Both the position numbers and the translations under genes were made by a program. Source: DATDDB01 sp036524005 (GTDB taxonomy: Bacteria > Pseudomonadota > Gammaproteobacteria > Burkholderiales > Gallionellaceae). Taken from it: 51,269 nucleotides of DNA. The notes beneath the pieces are model-generated. The model was not told where the DNA came from and did not search any database. It worked only from the letters and a program-made list of their open reading frames with translations. The DNA lies in the NCBI GenBank assembly GCA_036524005.1, contig DATDDB010000076.1, positions 1 through 51,269 on the forward strand, in the 5' to 3' direction. Below are positions 1 through 7,619 of this stretch, piece after piece (position 1 is the stretch's first letter; each line of letters opens with the position of its first letter).

Positions 1-2
1 GC

Positions 3-587
3 CTTGTGCAAAGCGAGCAATATGCCGAAGCGGAAAAAGTTCTCGATGGCGTGCTGGCACATTTCTCCGAACTGATGCGCGATGGCTCACACCAATACGT
101 CACCTTTCGCAGCGATGATGACTACCGGCAGTTTATGACTGCCTCCAAGGCCGGGCCGGGTGGAAAAGCCAAGTCAAAAATCATCAGGGTGCACGATTCA
201 TTTGCGCAGGCCCTGCAATTGAAGGCCTACATCGCATCTTCCCTGCAAAAATGGGATGAGGCCACGGAATACCTGGACAAGAAAATTTCCTATGCCCCGT
301 ATGAGGCGCAGCCGCACCTGGAAAAGGGCTATGTGCTGAATGCGCAAGGCAAGCCTGGCGCGGGGCTGGAGTCGTACAAAAAGGCCTATGAGTTGGCGGT
401 GGCGCACCATGCGGCCAAGCAGGAAAGGGCGGCCGCGCTCCGCGGGATGGGGAGCACCCTGATCGAGCTTGGCAGGCTGGACGAGGCGGAAGAAAAATAC
501 AACCAGTCGCTGGAAATCGACCCGGGAAACCGGATTGCGCTGGGTGAGCTGGAATACATCAGGAAGCTACGGACGAAGAGCCGCTAA
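3..587 (+). CDS. TPR-repeat protein, C-terminal part (5' end outside window)
   Basis: The frame is open to the left edge, so this is probably the C-terminal part of a longer protein; an in-frame GTG at 6 is unlikely to be the real start. The visible 193 residues are mostly helical. The last 60 or so residues match the tetratricopeptide pattern, with alternating small and aromatic positions ending in a typical LEIDPGN turn; an earlier stretch (AYIASSLQKWDEATEYLDKK) is another TPR unit. TPR domains bind other proteins, so a scaffold role is a family-level guess and no enzyme domain is visible. It converges on corC; the 101-bp gap holds only a weak 6-bp hairpin (about 650-673). Confidence 0.7.
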   Translation, partial: LVQSEQYAEAEKVLDGVLAHFSELMRDGSHQYVTFRSDDDYRQFMTASKAGPGGKAKSKIIRVHDSFAQALQLKAYIASSLQKWDEATEYLDKKISYAPYEAQPHLEKGYVLNAQGKPGAGLESYKKAYELAVAHHAAKQERAAALRGMGSTLIELGRLDEAEEKYNQSLEIDPGNRIALGELEYIRKLRTKSR

Positions 588-688
588 CAAAATGCCATGT
601 GCCCGCTGGGTCTATTCTGATTTGCCATCGCTTCGGACTTGCGGCGAATAAGGGCTGACCCGGTTGCCGCCCTTAACGGAAACCAAGC

Positions 689-1540
689 TTATCCGGCGGC
701 ATCCTCATGCAGTAGCAGCGGCTTGCGCTCCACCAGCAGCGAGTGCAGCCTGCGGCTGTCGGCGCGCAGCACGGTGAATACCAGGTCGCCGACCGTGATG
801 TGTTCGCCGCGCTTGGGCAGGCGCCCGGCTGCCTTGAGCACCAGGCCGCCCACGGTATCGTAGTCCTCGTCGCCGAAGGTGGTGCCCACGGCTTCGTTGA
901 AATCCTCGATTTCCGTGGCGGCCTTGACGCGCCAGTGCCCCTTGCCATCCAAAATGATGTTGTCCTCGTCCTCGTCGAAATCATATTCGTCCTCGATTTC
1001 GCCGACGATCTGCTCCAGCACGTCCTCGATGGTGACCATGCCGCACACGCCGCCGTATTCATCCACCACTAGGGCGATATGGTTACGGTTGCCGCGGAAA
1101 TCGCGCAGCAGCACGTTGAGCCGCTTGGTCTCGGGCACAAATACCGCCGGGCGCAGCATGTCGCGCACGTCGAACTTCTCGCCCGCGTAATAGCGCAGCA
1201 AATCCTTGGCCAGCAGGATGCCGATGATGTTGTCCTTGTCGCCATCGATTACCGGAAAGCGCGAATGTGCCGTTTCAACCACGAAAGGGATGAATTGCTC
1301 CGGCGGCTGGCTGATGTCTATTACATCCATCTGCGCGCGCGGGATCATGATTTCGCGCACCTGCCGTTCGGAAACCTGGATCACGCCCTCCATCATGGAG
1401 AGTGCGTCGGCGTCCAGCAGGTTGCGCTGGTAAGCGGAATGCAGCAGTTCGACTAGCTGTTCGCGGTCTCCCGGTTCGCGCAGGAGCAGCGCGGAAAGGC
1501 GCTCCAGCAGGCCGGGTTTGTCATTTTGGGGTACGTCCAT
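689..1540 (-). CDS. corC: CorC/YbeX family CBS-domain protein
   Basis: The 283 residues have the full CorC layout: a short N-terminal region, two CBS domains (about residues 60-185, starting near VREIMIPRAQMDVID) and a C-terminal CorC/HlyC domain (about 200-280) that starts after the acidic DEYDFDEDED stretch. The family is linked to magnesium and cobalt efflux and, through its operon, to ribosome and membrane homeostasis. No membrane segment is present, which separates it from the larger CorB-like proteins. It starts 3 bp after ybeY and is the last gene of miaB-ybeZ-ybeY-corC. In E. coli lnt follows this gene; here it does not. Family assignment is firm; the transported ion cannot be read from sequence. 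Confidence 0.93.
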   Translation of the reverse strand: MDVPQNDKPGLLERLSALLLREPGDREQLVELLHSAYQRNLLDADALSMMEGVIQVSERQVREIMIPRAQMDVIDISQPPEQFIPFVVETAHSRFPVIDGDKDNIIGILLAKDLLRYYAGEKFDVRDMLRPAVFVPETKRLNVLLRDFRGNRNHIALVVDEYGGVCGMVTIEDVLEQIVGEIEDEYDFDEDEDNIILDGKGHWRVKAATEIEDFNEAVGTTFGDEDYDTVGGLVLKAAGRLPKRGEHITVGDLVFTVLRADSRRLHSLLVERKPLLLHEDAAG

Positions 1541-1543
1541 ATC

Positions 1544-1996
1544 CTATCGGGAAGTTACAGCATAGGGGTCAGCATAACCTAATTTTGCCATTATTGCAGT
1601 TTCAAGATTTTCCATCTCGCTGGCCTCCTGCTCATCCTCATGTTCGTAGCCCTGCAAATGCAGGATGGCATGGATGACCAGGTGTGCGTAATGGGCGGCC
1701 AGTTCCTTGCGCTGCTCCAGCGCTTCGCGCGCCACCACCGGGGCGCACAGCACGATGTCTCCCTGCAAAGGAAGTTCATTGTCGTAAGTGAACGTCAGCA
1801 CATTGGTGGCGTAATCCTTGCCGCGATAGCTTTTGTTGAGTTCCCGGCCTTCCGTCTCGTCCACGATGCGCAGGGTGATCTGGGCATCGTGCCGCAGTGC
1901 GGCCTTGACCCAGCGCCGCAGCTGCGGCCGGGTCGGCAGGTGTTCCGCCGAACTTGCGTACTGCACCGCGAGCGATAACTTAAGGGATTGATTCAT
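1544..1996 (-). CDS. ybeY: Endoribonuclease YbeY (rRNA maturation factor)
   Basis: This 150-residue protein is of normal length for YbeY, a single-strand-specific metalloendoribonuclease involved in 16S rRNA 3'-end maturation and 70S quality control. The zinc signature H-x3-H-x5-H is seen near residue 112 in HLVIHAILHLQGYEH. The conserved NKSYRGKDYATNVLTF block, which lines the RNA groove, is present at about residues 54-69. Its ATG overlaps the ybeZ stop (ATGA at 1993-1996), which suggests translational coupling. It is the third gene of the miaB operon. Confidence 0.96.
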   Translation of the reverse strand: MNQSLKLSLAVQYASSAEHLPTRPQLRRWVKAALRHDAQITLRIVDETEGRELNKSYRGKDYATNVLTFTYDNELPLQGDIVLCAPVVAREALEQRKELAAHYAHLVIHAILHLQGYEHEDEQEASEMENLETAIMAKLGYADPYAVTSR

Positions 1997-2949
1997 TGCT
2001 GCTTGTTTTGCTGGTCGTAGGTCTCGTAGGCGCTGACAATTTTCTGCACCAGCGGGTGGCGCACCACGTCCTCGGCCAGGAAATACTGGAACGCGATGCC
2101 GCGCACCTCGCGCAGCACGCTGCGCGCTTCCACCAGGCCGCTTTTCTGCCCGCGCGCCAGGTCGATTTGCGTCACATCGCCGGTGATCACCGCCTTGCTG
2201 CCGAAGCCAATGCGCGTGAGGAACATTTTCATTTGCTCCGGCGTGGTGTTTTGCGCCTCGTCCAGGATGATGAACGAGTGGTTGAGGGTGCGGCCGCGCA
2301 TATAGGCGAGCGGGGCGATCTCGATTACGCCGCGCTCGAACGCCTTGGCCACCTTGTCCGTCCCCATCAGGTCGTAAAGCGCGTCATACAACGGGCGCAG
2401 GTAGGGGTCTACTTTCTGCGCCAGGTCGCCTGGCAGGAATCCCAGGCGTTCTCCCGCCTCCACCGCGGGGCGCACCAAAACCAGGCGCTGCACGTTTTCG
2501 CGCAGCAGGGCGTCTACTGCGCAAGCCACGGCGAGATAGGTCTTGCCGGTGCCCGCCGGGCCGATGCCGAATGTGATGTCATGTTGCTGGATGGCTTGCA
2601 GGTAGTCATTCTGGCGCGGGGTGCGGCCGTGGATTTCCGCCTTGCGCGTCATCAGGATGGGTACGAATTCGGTCTGCTCCCCATCCGTTCCGCGCATGGC
2701 TTCGATCAGGCCCAGCTGCAGGTGCTCCAGCGAGATATCGTGCTTTGCCTCGAAATAAAAATCCTGCAGAACCTTGCGCGCCAGCGGAGCCTGCGCACCG
2801 GTGACAGTGAATTGGCCTCCACGGCGCGAGATGGTCACTTCCAGAGCGGTCTCGATCTGGCGCAGGTTCTCGTCGAACGCGCCGCACAGGTTGGCCAGCT
2901 GCGCGTTGTCCAGCGGTTCCAGGGAAAATTTGATGTCGGGCGAGTTCAT
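1993..2949 (-). CDS. ybeZ: PhoH-like ATPase YbeZ
   Basis: This 318-residue protein is a PhoH-family P-loop NTPase. Walker A is GPAGTGKTYLA at about residues 132-142 and Walker B is FIILDEAQN at about 224-232, followed by the family's TGDVTQIDL motif. An N-terminal extension of about 110 residues precedes the ATPase core, as in YbeZ. YbeZ works with YbeY in rRNA processing and has helicase-like features in characterised species. It lies 30 bp after miaB and overlaps ybeY by 4 bp, the normal operon order. Confidence 0.95.
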   Translation of the reverse strand: MNSPDIKFSLEPLDNAQLANLCGAFDENLRQIETALEVTISRRGGQFTVTGAQAPLARKVLQDFYFEAKHDISLEHLQLGLIEAMRGTDGEQTEFVPILMTRKAEIHGRTPRQNDYLQAIQQHDITFGIGPAGTGKTYLAVACAVDALLRENVQRLVLVRPAVEAGERLGFLPGDLAQKVDPYLRPLYDALYDLMGTDKVAKAFERGVIEIAPLAYMRGRTLNHSFIILDEAQNTTPEQMKMFLTRIGFGSKAVITGDVTQIDLARGQKSGLVEARSVLREVRGIAFQYFLAEDVVRHPLVQKIVSAYETYDQQNKQQ

Positions 2950-2979
2950 GCTGCAAGCATTATAGCCAACCGGGAGGGC

Positions 2980-4323
2980 TTAGGCTGGGTGCGCCACCAC
3001 TTCGCCGCGCAGGGTATGCACGATGACCGCGGTGATTTTCACCTCGACGAACCTGCCCAGCATGCCGGGCGATCCGGCAAAATTCACGATGCGGTTGTTT
3101 TCGGTGCGCGCCGCCAGTTCCTGGGAGTCCTTTTTCGATACGCCTTCCACCAGCACGCGCTGGGTAGTGCCCACCATCGCTTCGGCGATGGCCAGCTCCT
3201 GCTGCGCGATCTTGTCCTGCAGGCGCTTCAGCCTTGCAGACTTCACCTCCAGCGGAACATCGTCCGGGAGCTCGGCCGCCGGCGTGCCGGGGCGCGGGCT
3301 GTAGATGAAACTGAAGCTGGCGTCGAACCCCACTTCGTCTATCAGCTTCATGGTTGCCTCGAAATCGCGCTCGCTCTCGCCGGGGAAGCCGACGATGAAG
3401 TCGGAGGAGATGCAAATGTCAGGGCGCGCAGCGCGCAGCTTGCGGATCAGCGATTTGTATTCCAGCACGGTGTAGCCGCGCTTCATTGCGGACAAAATGC
3501 GGTCCGAACCGGATTGCACCGGCAGGTGCAAATGCCCGGCCAGCTTGGGCGTGCTGGCGTAGACATCGATCAGGCGCTGCGTCACCTCCCTGGGGTGGGA
3601 GGTGGTGTAGCGCAGCCTTTCCACGCCTGCCAGTGCGGCGATGGCCTGCAGCAGGAAGGCCAGGTCGGCCGTCTCGCCGTCATCGAGCTCGCCGCGATAG
3701 GCATTCACGTTTTGCCCGAGCAGCGTGATTTCGCGCACCCCGCGTTCAACCAGGGCTTGCACCTCGCGCATCACATCGGCGAACGGGCGGGAAACCTCTT
3801 CGCCGCGGGTATAGGGCACCACGCAGAAGGTGCAGTACTTGCTGCATCCTTCCATGATGGAAACATAGGCCGAGCCGGCAGCGGTTTGCGGTGCGGGGAG
3901 GTGATCGAACTTCTCGATCTCGGGAAAGCTGATGTCCACCTGGGAACGGCCGGTTGCACGCCGCGCCGCCAGCAACTGCGGCAGGCGGTGCAGCGTCTGC
4001 GGCCCGAACACCACGTCCACGTAGGGCGCGCGCCTGACGATGGAATCGCCCTCCTGGCTGGCCACGCAGCCGCCCACGCCGATCAGCAATTGCGGATTCT
4101 TCTCCTTCAGCTCGCGCACGCGGCCCAGGTCGGAGAATACTTTCTCCTGTGCCTTCTCGCGCACCGAACAGGTGTTGAACAGAATCACATCGGCCTTTTC
4201 CGGGGAATCAACCTGCTGCATGCCTTCGCAGGCGCGCAGCACGTCCGCCATCTTGTCCGAGTCATACTCGTTCATCTGGCAGCCAAAGGTTTTGATGAAT
4301 AATTTTTTGCCCACGGCGATCAA
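2980..4323 (-). CDS. miaB: tRNA-2-methylthio-N6-dimethylallyladenosine synthase MiaB
   Basis: MiaB is a radical-SAM methylthiotransferase that adds a methylthio group to i6A37 of tRNAs reading UNN codons. The 447 residues contain the N-terminal MTTase domain with its three cluster cysteines (FGCQMNEYDS, FNTCSVREKAQ, VGGCVASQEG), the radical-SAM motif CSKYCTFC near residue 160, and a C-terminal TRAM domain that binds tRNA. It is the first gene of the miaB-ybeZ-ybeY-corC operon. A terminator-like hairpin at 4353-4372 lies just upstream and should insulate it from the vWA gene. Confidence 0.96.
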   Translation of the reverse strand: MIAVGKKLFIKTFGCQMNEYDSDKMADVLRACEGMQQVDSPEKADVILFNTCSVREKAQEKVFSDLGRVRELKEKNPQLLIGVGGCVASQEGDSIVRRAPYVDVVFGPQTLHRLPQLLAARRATGRSQVDISFPEIEKFDHLPAPQTAAGSAYVSIMEGCSKYCTFCVVPYTRGEEVSRPFADVMREVQALVERGVREITLLGQNVNAYRGELDDGETADLAFLLQAIAALAGVERLRYTTSHPREVTQRLIDVYASTPKLAGHLHLPVQSGSDRILSAMKRGYTVLEYKSLIRKLRAARPDICISSDFIVGFPGESERDFEATMKLIDEVGFDASFSFIYSPRPGTPAAELPDDVPLEVKSARLKRLQDKIAQQELAIAEAMVGTTQRVLVEGVSKKDSQELAARTENNRIVNFAGSPGMLGRFVEVKITAVIVHTLRGEVVAHPA

Positions 4324-4337
4324 AAAGCGATATCAAA

Positions 4338-4372
4338 TAAGATAAAAAGAAATCTGCCCGCGATGCGGGCAG
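4338..4372 (-). terminator. Rho-independent terminator upstream of miaB
   Basis: A perfect 9-bp inverted repeat (4353-4361 and 4364-4372) surrounds a 2- to 3-base loop. On the minus strand it is followed by a T-rich tract at 4352-4338. It lies after the vWA gene and before miaB, so it would end minus-strand transcripts before they enter miaB. It could also act as an attenuator in the miaB leader. Confidence 0.7.
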
Positions 4373-4455
4373 ATAAGGGGTGCATAAGGTTTGAATAGAC
4401 CAATTTTACCGGAAACGGGGGTGTCCGGCAAACCCAAGCGGGGGAGAAAGCGTGC

Positions 4456-4480
4456 AAAAAAACGCCGCTAAAAGCGGCGC
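4456..4480 (-). terminator. Rho-independent terminator after the vWA lipoprotein gene
   Basis: A perfect 6-bp GC stem (4463-4468 with 4474-4479) and 5-base loop is followed on the minus strand by seven T residues (4462-4456). It lies 33 bp after the stop of the gene ending at 4513 and is the primary terminator of that two-gene unit. A second hairpin at 4353-4372 backs it up. Confidence 0.85.
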
Positions 4481-4512
4481 AGAGGGGAGGAGTAGACGAT
4501 GAAATGCGGTAA

Positions 4513-5178
4513 TCAATGACGGCCGAGTATGGAATCCATGTTGTTTTCCAGGTCGTTGATCATCACCCAGTCCGCAGCCCCGGCCTTGCGCACCCGCGCT
4601 TCCCAGCGTGAGAGACGGTCCAGATATTTGCGCGGGTCTGCATTGTCGGTTCCAAGCTTGGTGACGTTGAGTGCGACTATGCGGATGCCATCCAGGTGGA
4701 TCGGGAAATCGCGCACTGCACCCTTGTCCAGATCCTCTTCCATGTCGGAAAAAATGACGATGGTCTTGATGCCCGCCTTGGTTTCATTCAGGTATTCCGC
4801 ACCCTGCAGCAGGCCGCCAGTGATGTCGGTATGTGCGCTGCCCTTGGTGTTTTTGGCAAAAGCCTCGATCTTGGCCTTGAAGGCGCGCTTCTGTTCTGTG
4901 GCGTGCGAGGGGCGGTTGTCGAAGGTAACGCGGGCCACGTAGTCCTTCTCTGTGAAGCTGCGCGATTCCACCTTGGCCACGGCCAGGGAATCGCCCGGGT
5001 TGAGGGTGGCCAGCAGATAGCTGACGATCTTGACCGCCTTGCTGGACTCCTGGGCGTAGGTGCCGGAGGTATCCACCAACATGTATACAGCCTGGCTGTG
5101 AGCGCGGCCATCCCCGCAGCCGCTGGAGGCAAGCGTGGCCAAAATTGCCAGTGCAACAAGCAAGCTATTTTTAATCAT
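4513..5178 (-). CDS. von Willebrand factor A domain lipoprotein of unknown function
   Basis: The 221-residue protein starts with a hydrophobic signal segment (residues 4-19) ending in SSGC, so Cys21 is the likely lipidated residue, although the -3 position is Ser instead of Leu. The rest is one vWA domain. The metal-ion adhesion site looks intact: D36-T-S38-G-T40, a Thr at 117 or 120, and D145 in VIFSDMEED. A vWA domain with an intact site normally binds a partner protein through a divalent metal. Its start overlaps the stop of the upstream membrane-protein gene (ATGA at 5175-5178), so the two are probably made and used together. I do not recognise the family beyond the domain. Confidence 0.75.
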   Translation of the reverse strand: MIKNSLLVALAILATLASSGCGDGRAHSQAVYMLVDTSGTYAQESSKAVKIVSYLLATLNPGDSLAVAKVESRSFTEKDYVARVTFDNRPSHATEQKRAFKAKIEAFAKNTKGSAHTDITGGLLQGAEYLNETKAGIKTIVIFSDMEEDLDKGAVRDFPIHLDGIRIVALNVTKLGTDNADPRKYLDRLSRWEARVRKAGAADWVMINDLENNMDSILGRH

Positions 5179-6617
5179 GATGCTCTCCCGGTTTTGGGCT
5201 GATGCGATTTGTCGGAAAGTGAGAAGCCGCTGGCGCCCACCATGCGCTCGATCAGGAGCGGTATGACTATGGTGATGTCATAGGTCATTTCCAGAACACG
5301 CGCTAGGCGGCGGAAGGCCACGCCGATGAGGCGGCACAGGAAACCCAGTGCGCGCATGAACTGGACAGTCAGCGAACCCAAAACCGTGCGCATGGAATGC
5401 ACCGCGCTTTCGAGGGGAATGGCGACGAAGGCCAGTGCAAACGGGAGCACAAAACCCATGATCATCTGCCCGGCCATGGGAATGTGGGTCAGCAGGCCGG
5501 ACTCCTGGGCGGGCGGGGCTGAGGAGGAGAGGTCGCGCATCAGCGAGGCCTTGTCGGCTATCAGCATGTCGCGCATCAGCGCCAGCGAGGACTCGATGCA
5601 GGCCAGGATGATCAGGAATACCAGCGCAGCCAGCATCAGGCGGTGGCGCATGCGGTCATCCATGCTGGCGATGCGCGGGAACAGGCTGGTGATGCGCAGC
5701 GATTCCAGCAGGAACAGTCCCATGGAGGCTTCCATGAGTATGATCACCAGGGCCGCCACATCGGAAGTTTTGAGGTTGTTGGTGATGTAATCGCTGGCGC
5801 CCACCATCTCGGACATAGGCAAAGCGATCAGCTTGAAGTTGATGAAAGCGCCGCCCATGGCGATCACCATCACCAGGCCGGAGATGGCAAACTGCACAAA
5901 GCCGGATACGGTCAAGGCGTGCTCTGCCTTGTTGTCCTTGGCGCGCATGGACTCGTATTTGGACATGTGGTCGTCTATCTGCTTGCCGTTGGTCTCAAGC
6001 GATATCATCTTCTTGTCCATTTCCTCCATGGACTTGCTCACCGAGCGCCAGGTCGGCATCAGGCTTTTCAGTATTTTGTGGCGCTCCTCATAGGAACGGC
6101 GGAATTCGGCCACGGTCTTGTCATGAATTTTCTGCACCGACTTGTGAATGTCCTCCAGCAGCTTGCGCGGTATGTCGCCGCCCGACTTGATCTGGGACAC
6201 CGATTCCAGTGCCTGCACCCATTCCGGTGGCGGCGGGGGAACCTCGCCGCAGCGCCGGTAATCATCCTCAATGCGCGTTACCTCTTCCATCAGCTTGCGC
6301 TGCAAGGAGGGGTATTCCTGCAAGTCCTTGCGTACGATGTTGGCAATGCGTTCGAATTCGCGTTCGATATGGGCGGAGGCTTCGCTCTCGCCTTGTGCCA
6401 GCAGCACCATACGGTTGCGCTCGCGCACAGTGTCGGCGCTGAGGAATAGCCAGCGCGAGGCTACGCGCATGGATGAAGCCACCATATGGCACAGGGCATG
6501 GATGACGCCGTGCATTTGCCTGCGTGCCGCATACAGCAAAACGGTGGCCAGCAGGAAAAGCGCCAGCAAGGACAGGGCTACGTTACTTGGCCAGATAAGC
6601 AGTGAATTCCAGTTCAT
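5175..6617 (-). CDS. Multi-spanning membrane protein with long cytoplasmic-type coiled coil, unknown function
   Basis: The start at 6617 is preferred over an upstream frame extension to 6662 because GGAG sits 7 bases before the ATG. The 480-residue product has a first membrane helix at about 5-30, then about 200 charged, helical residues (60-235, with a proline run near 127-131) that look coiled-coil. Four more hydrophobic segments follow at about 237-260, 287-306, 327-348 and 383-403, then an amphipathic tail. I recognise no named domain. The gene overlaps the vWA lipoprotein gene by 4 bp, forming a two-gene unit closed by terminators. A vWA lipoprotein could dock onto exposed loops of this protein; that is inference only. 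Confidence 0.7.
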   Translation of the reverse strand: MNWNSLLIWPSNVALSLLALFLLATVLLYAARRQMHGVIHALCHMVASSMRVASRWLFLSADTVRERNRMVLLAQGESEASAHIEREFERIANIVRKDLQEYPSLQRKLMEEVTRIEDDYRRCGEVPPPPPEWVQALESVSQIKSGGDIPRKLLEDIHKSVQKIHDKTVAEFRRSYEERHKILKSLMPTWRSVSKSMEEMDKKMISLETNGKQIDDHMSKYESMRAKDNKAEHALTVSGFVQFAISGLVMVIAMGGAFINFKLIALPMSEMVGASDYITNNLKTSDVAALVIILMEASMGLFLLESLRITSLFPRIASMDDRMRHRLMLAALVFLIILACIESSLALMRDMLIADKASLMRDLSSSAPPAQESGLLTHIPMAGQMIMGFVLPFALAFVAIPLESAVHSMRTVLGSLTVQFMRALGFLCRLIGVAFRRLARVLEMTYDITIVIPLLIERMVGASGFSLSDKSHQPKTGRAS

Positions 6618-6920
6618 GGATCGACTCCGCACAAAAATATTATGCTTGGTGAATAATGCCAAGTTTCACCAAGGTTAGCGCTCACTTTGCACCCGTGGCA
6701 GGGGGATGGCAATTCCGTTCGGGGGAGGTGAGGTGACGCCGGTCGGGTATTGCACCGGTTTGGCAGCCGTTCATCGCGGTTGTGCGACCGTTCGTCCAGG
6801 ATAGTGGCGAGCGAAAGAAATGCAGTGAAAATGGCTGCCGGCAACTTTGCTGGCGCATTGAATTTAAAGGGTATTCGTGGCGGGCTTGAATTTCAGGCGC
6901 CGGGCATTTACCCTGTAAAA
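6618..6920. other. 303-bp non-coding region between divergent genes
   Basis: This gap separates the minus-strand coiled-coil membrane protein gene from the plus-strand pirin gene, so it should carry promoters for both. Only the Shine-Dalgarno GGAG for the 6617 start is clear. No convincing -35/-10 pair, palindrome longer than about 8 bp, or RNA gene is visible. A plus-strand open frame extends back to 6750, but its residues do not look like part of a pirin. Confidence 0.5.
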
Positions 6921-7613
6921 ATGATCACCCTGCGCAAGTCCTCCGAGCGCGGCCACGCGCACCACGGCTGGCTGGAAAGCTGGCACAGCTTTTCGTTTGC
7001 CGATTACTATGACCCGGCGCATCTCCATTTCGGCCCGCTGCGGGTAATCAACGAGGATATCGTACAGCCCGGCACGGGGTTTGACACCCATGGCCATCGC
7101 GACATGGAAATCCTCACCTATGTGTTGAGCGGAACGCTGCGCCATCGCGACAGCATGGGCAACGAAGGCGACATCGGCCATGGCGAAATCCAGCTGATGC
7201 GTGCCGGCAGCGGGGTGCTGCATAGCGAAATCAATCCCTCATCCGGCGCAGCGGTGCACCTGCTGCAGATATGGATCATGCCGGACCAGCAAGGACTGCC
7301 GCCGGGTTATTGGCAGAAGCGCGTGCCGTTTCGGCGCGGCCAGTGGAATTTGCTGGTGTCACCCAGCGACAGCGGCGATGCATTGCATATCCACCAGGAT
7401 GCGCAAGTCTGGTCGGCATTGCTGGATGGCGCGGAGAAGCTGGAATACCAGCTAGCAGCAGGGCGCCGCGCCTACCTGCATGTGGCGCGCGGCAGGCTCA
7501 CGGCCAACGGCAGGGCGCTGGAAGCGGGCGATGCGCTCACCTATGCGGATGAGCGCATGGTTGTGCTGAGCGCGGGAAATAATGCCGAGGTGCTGCTGTT
7601 CGACATGGCATAG
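6921..7613 (+). CDS. Pirin family protein (YhhW-like)
   Basis: The 230-residue bicupin protein starts MITLRKSSERGHAHHGWLES, the standard pirin N-terminus, so the start is set at 6921 and not at the earlier GTG/ATG codons. The N-terminal cupin has the metal-binding pattern FDTHGHRDMEILTYVLSG at about residues 52-69, with further ligands in GEIQLMRAGSGVLHSE. Bacterial YhhW-type pirins bind a metal and some show quercetin 2,3-dioxygenase activity in vitro; their cellular role is mostly unknown. No clear Shine-Dalgarno is present. It converges on spoT 6 bp downstream. Confidence 0.9.
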   Translation: MITLRKSSERGHAHHGWLESWHSFSFADYYDPAHLHFGPLRVINEDIVQPGTGFDTHGHRDMEILTYVLSGTLRHRDSMGNEGDIGHGEIQLMRAGSGVLHSEINPSSGAAVHLLQIWIMPDQQGLPPGYWQKRVPFRRGQWNLLVSPSDSGDALHIHQDAQVWSALLDGAEKLEYQLAAGRRAYLHVARGRLTANGRALEAGDALTYADERMVVLSAGNNAEVLLFDMA

Positions 7614-7619
7614 CCACGG

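Noticed and set aside
650..673. Terminator between corC and the TPR gene
   Set aside because: The hairpin has only a 6-bp stem with a 12-base loop and no T-run on either strand.
1996..4302. A 768-residue open frame antisense to ybeZ and miaB
   Set aside because: It lies on the opposite strand of two well-recognised genes; its translation has no family resemblance and results from high-GC codon usage.
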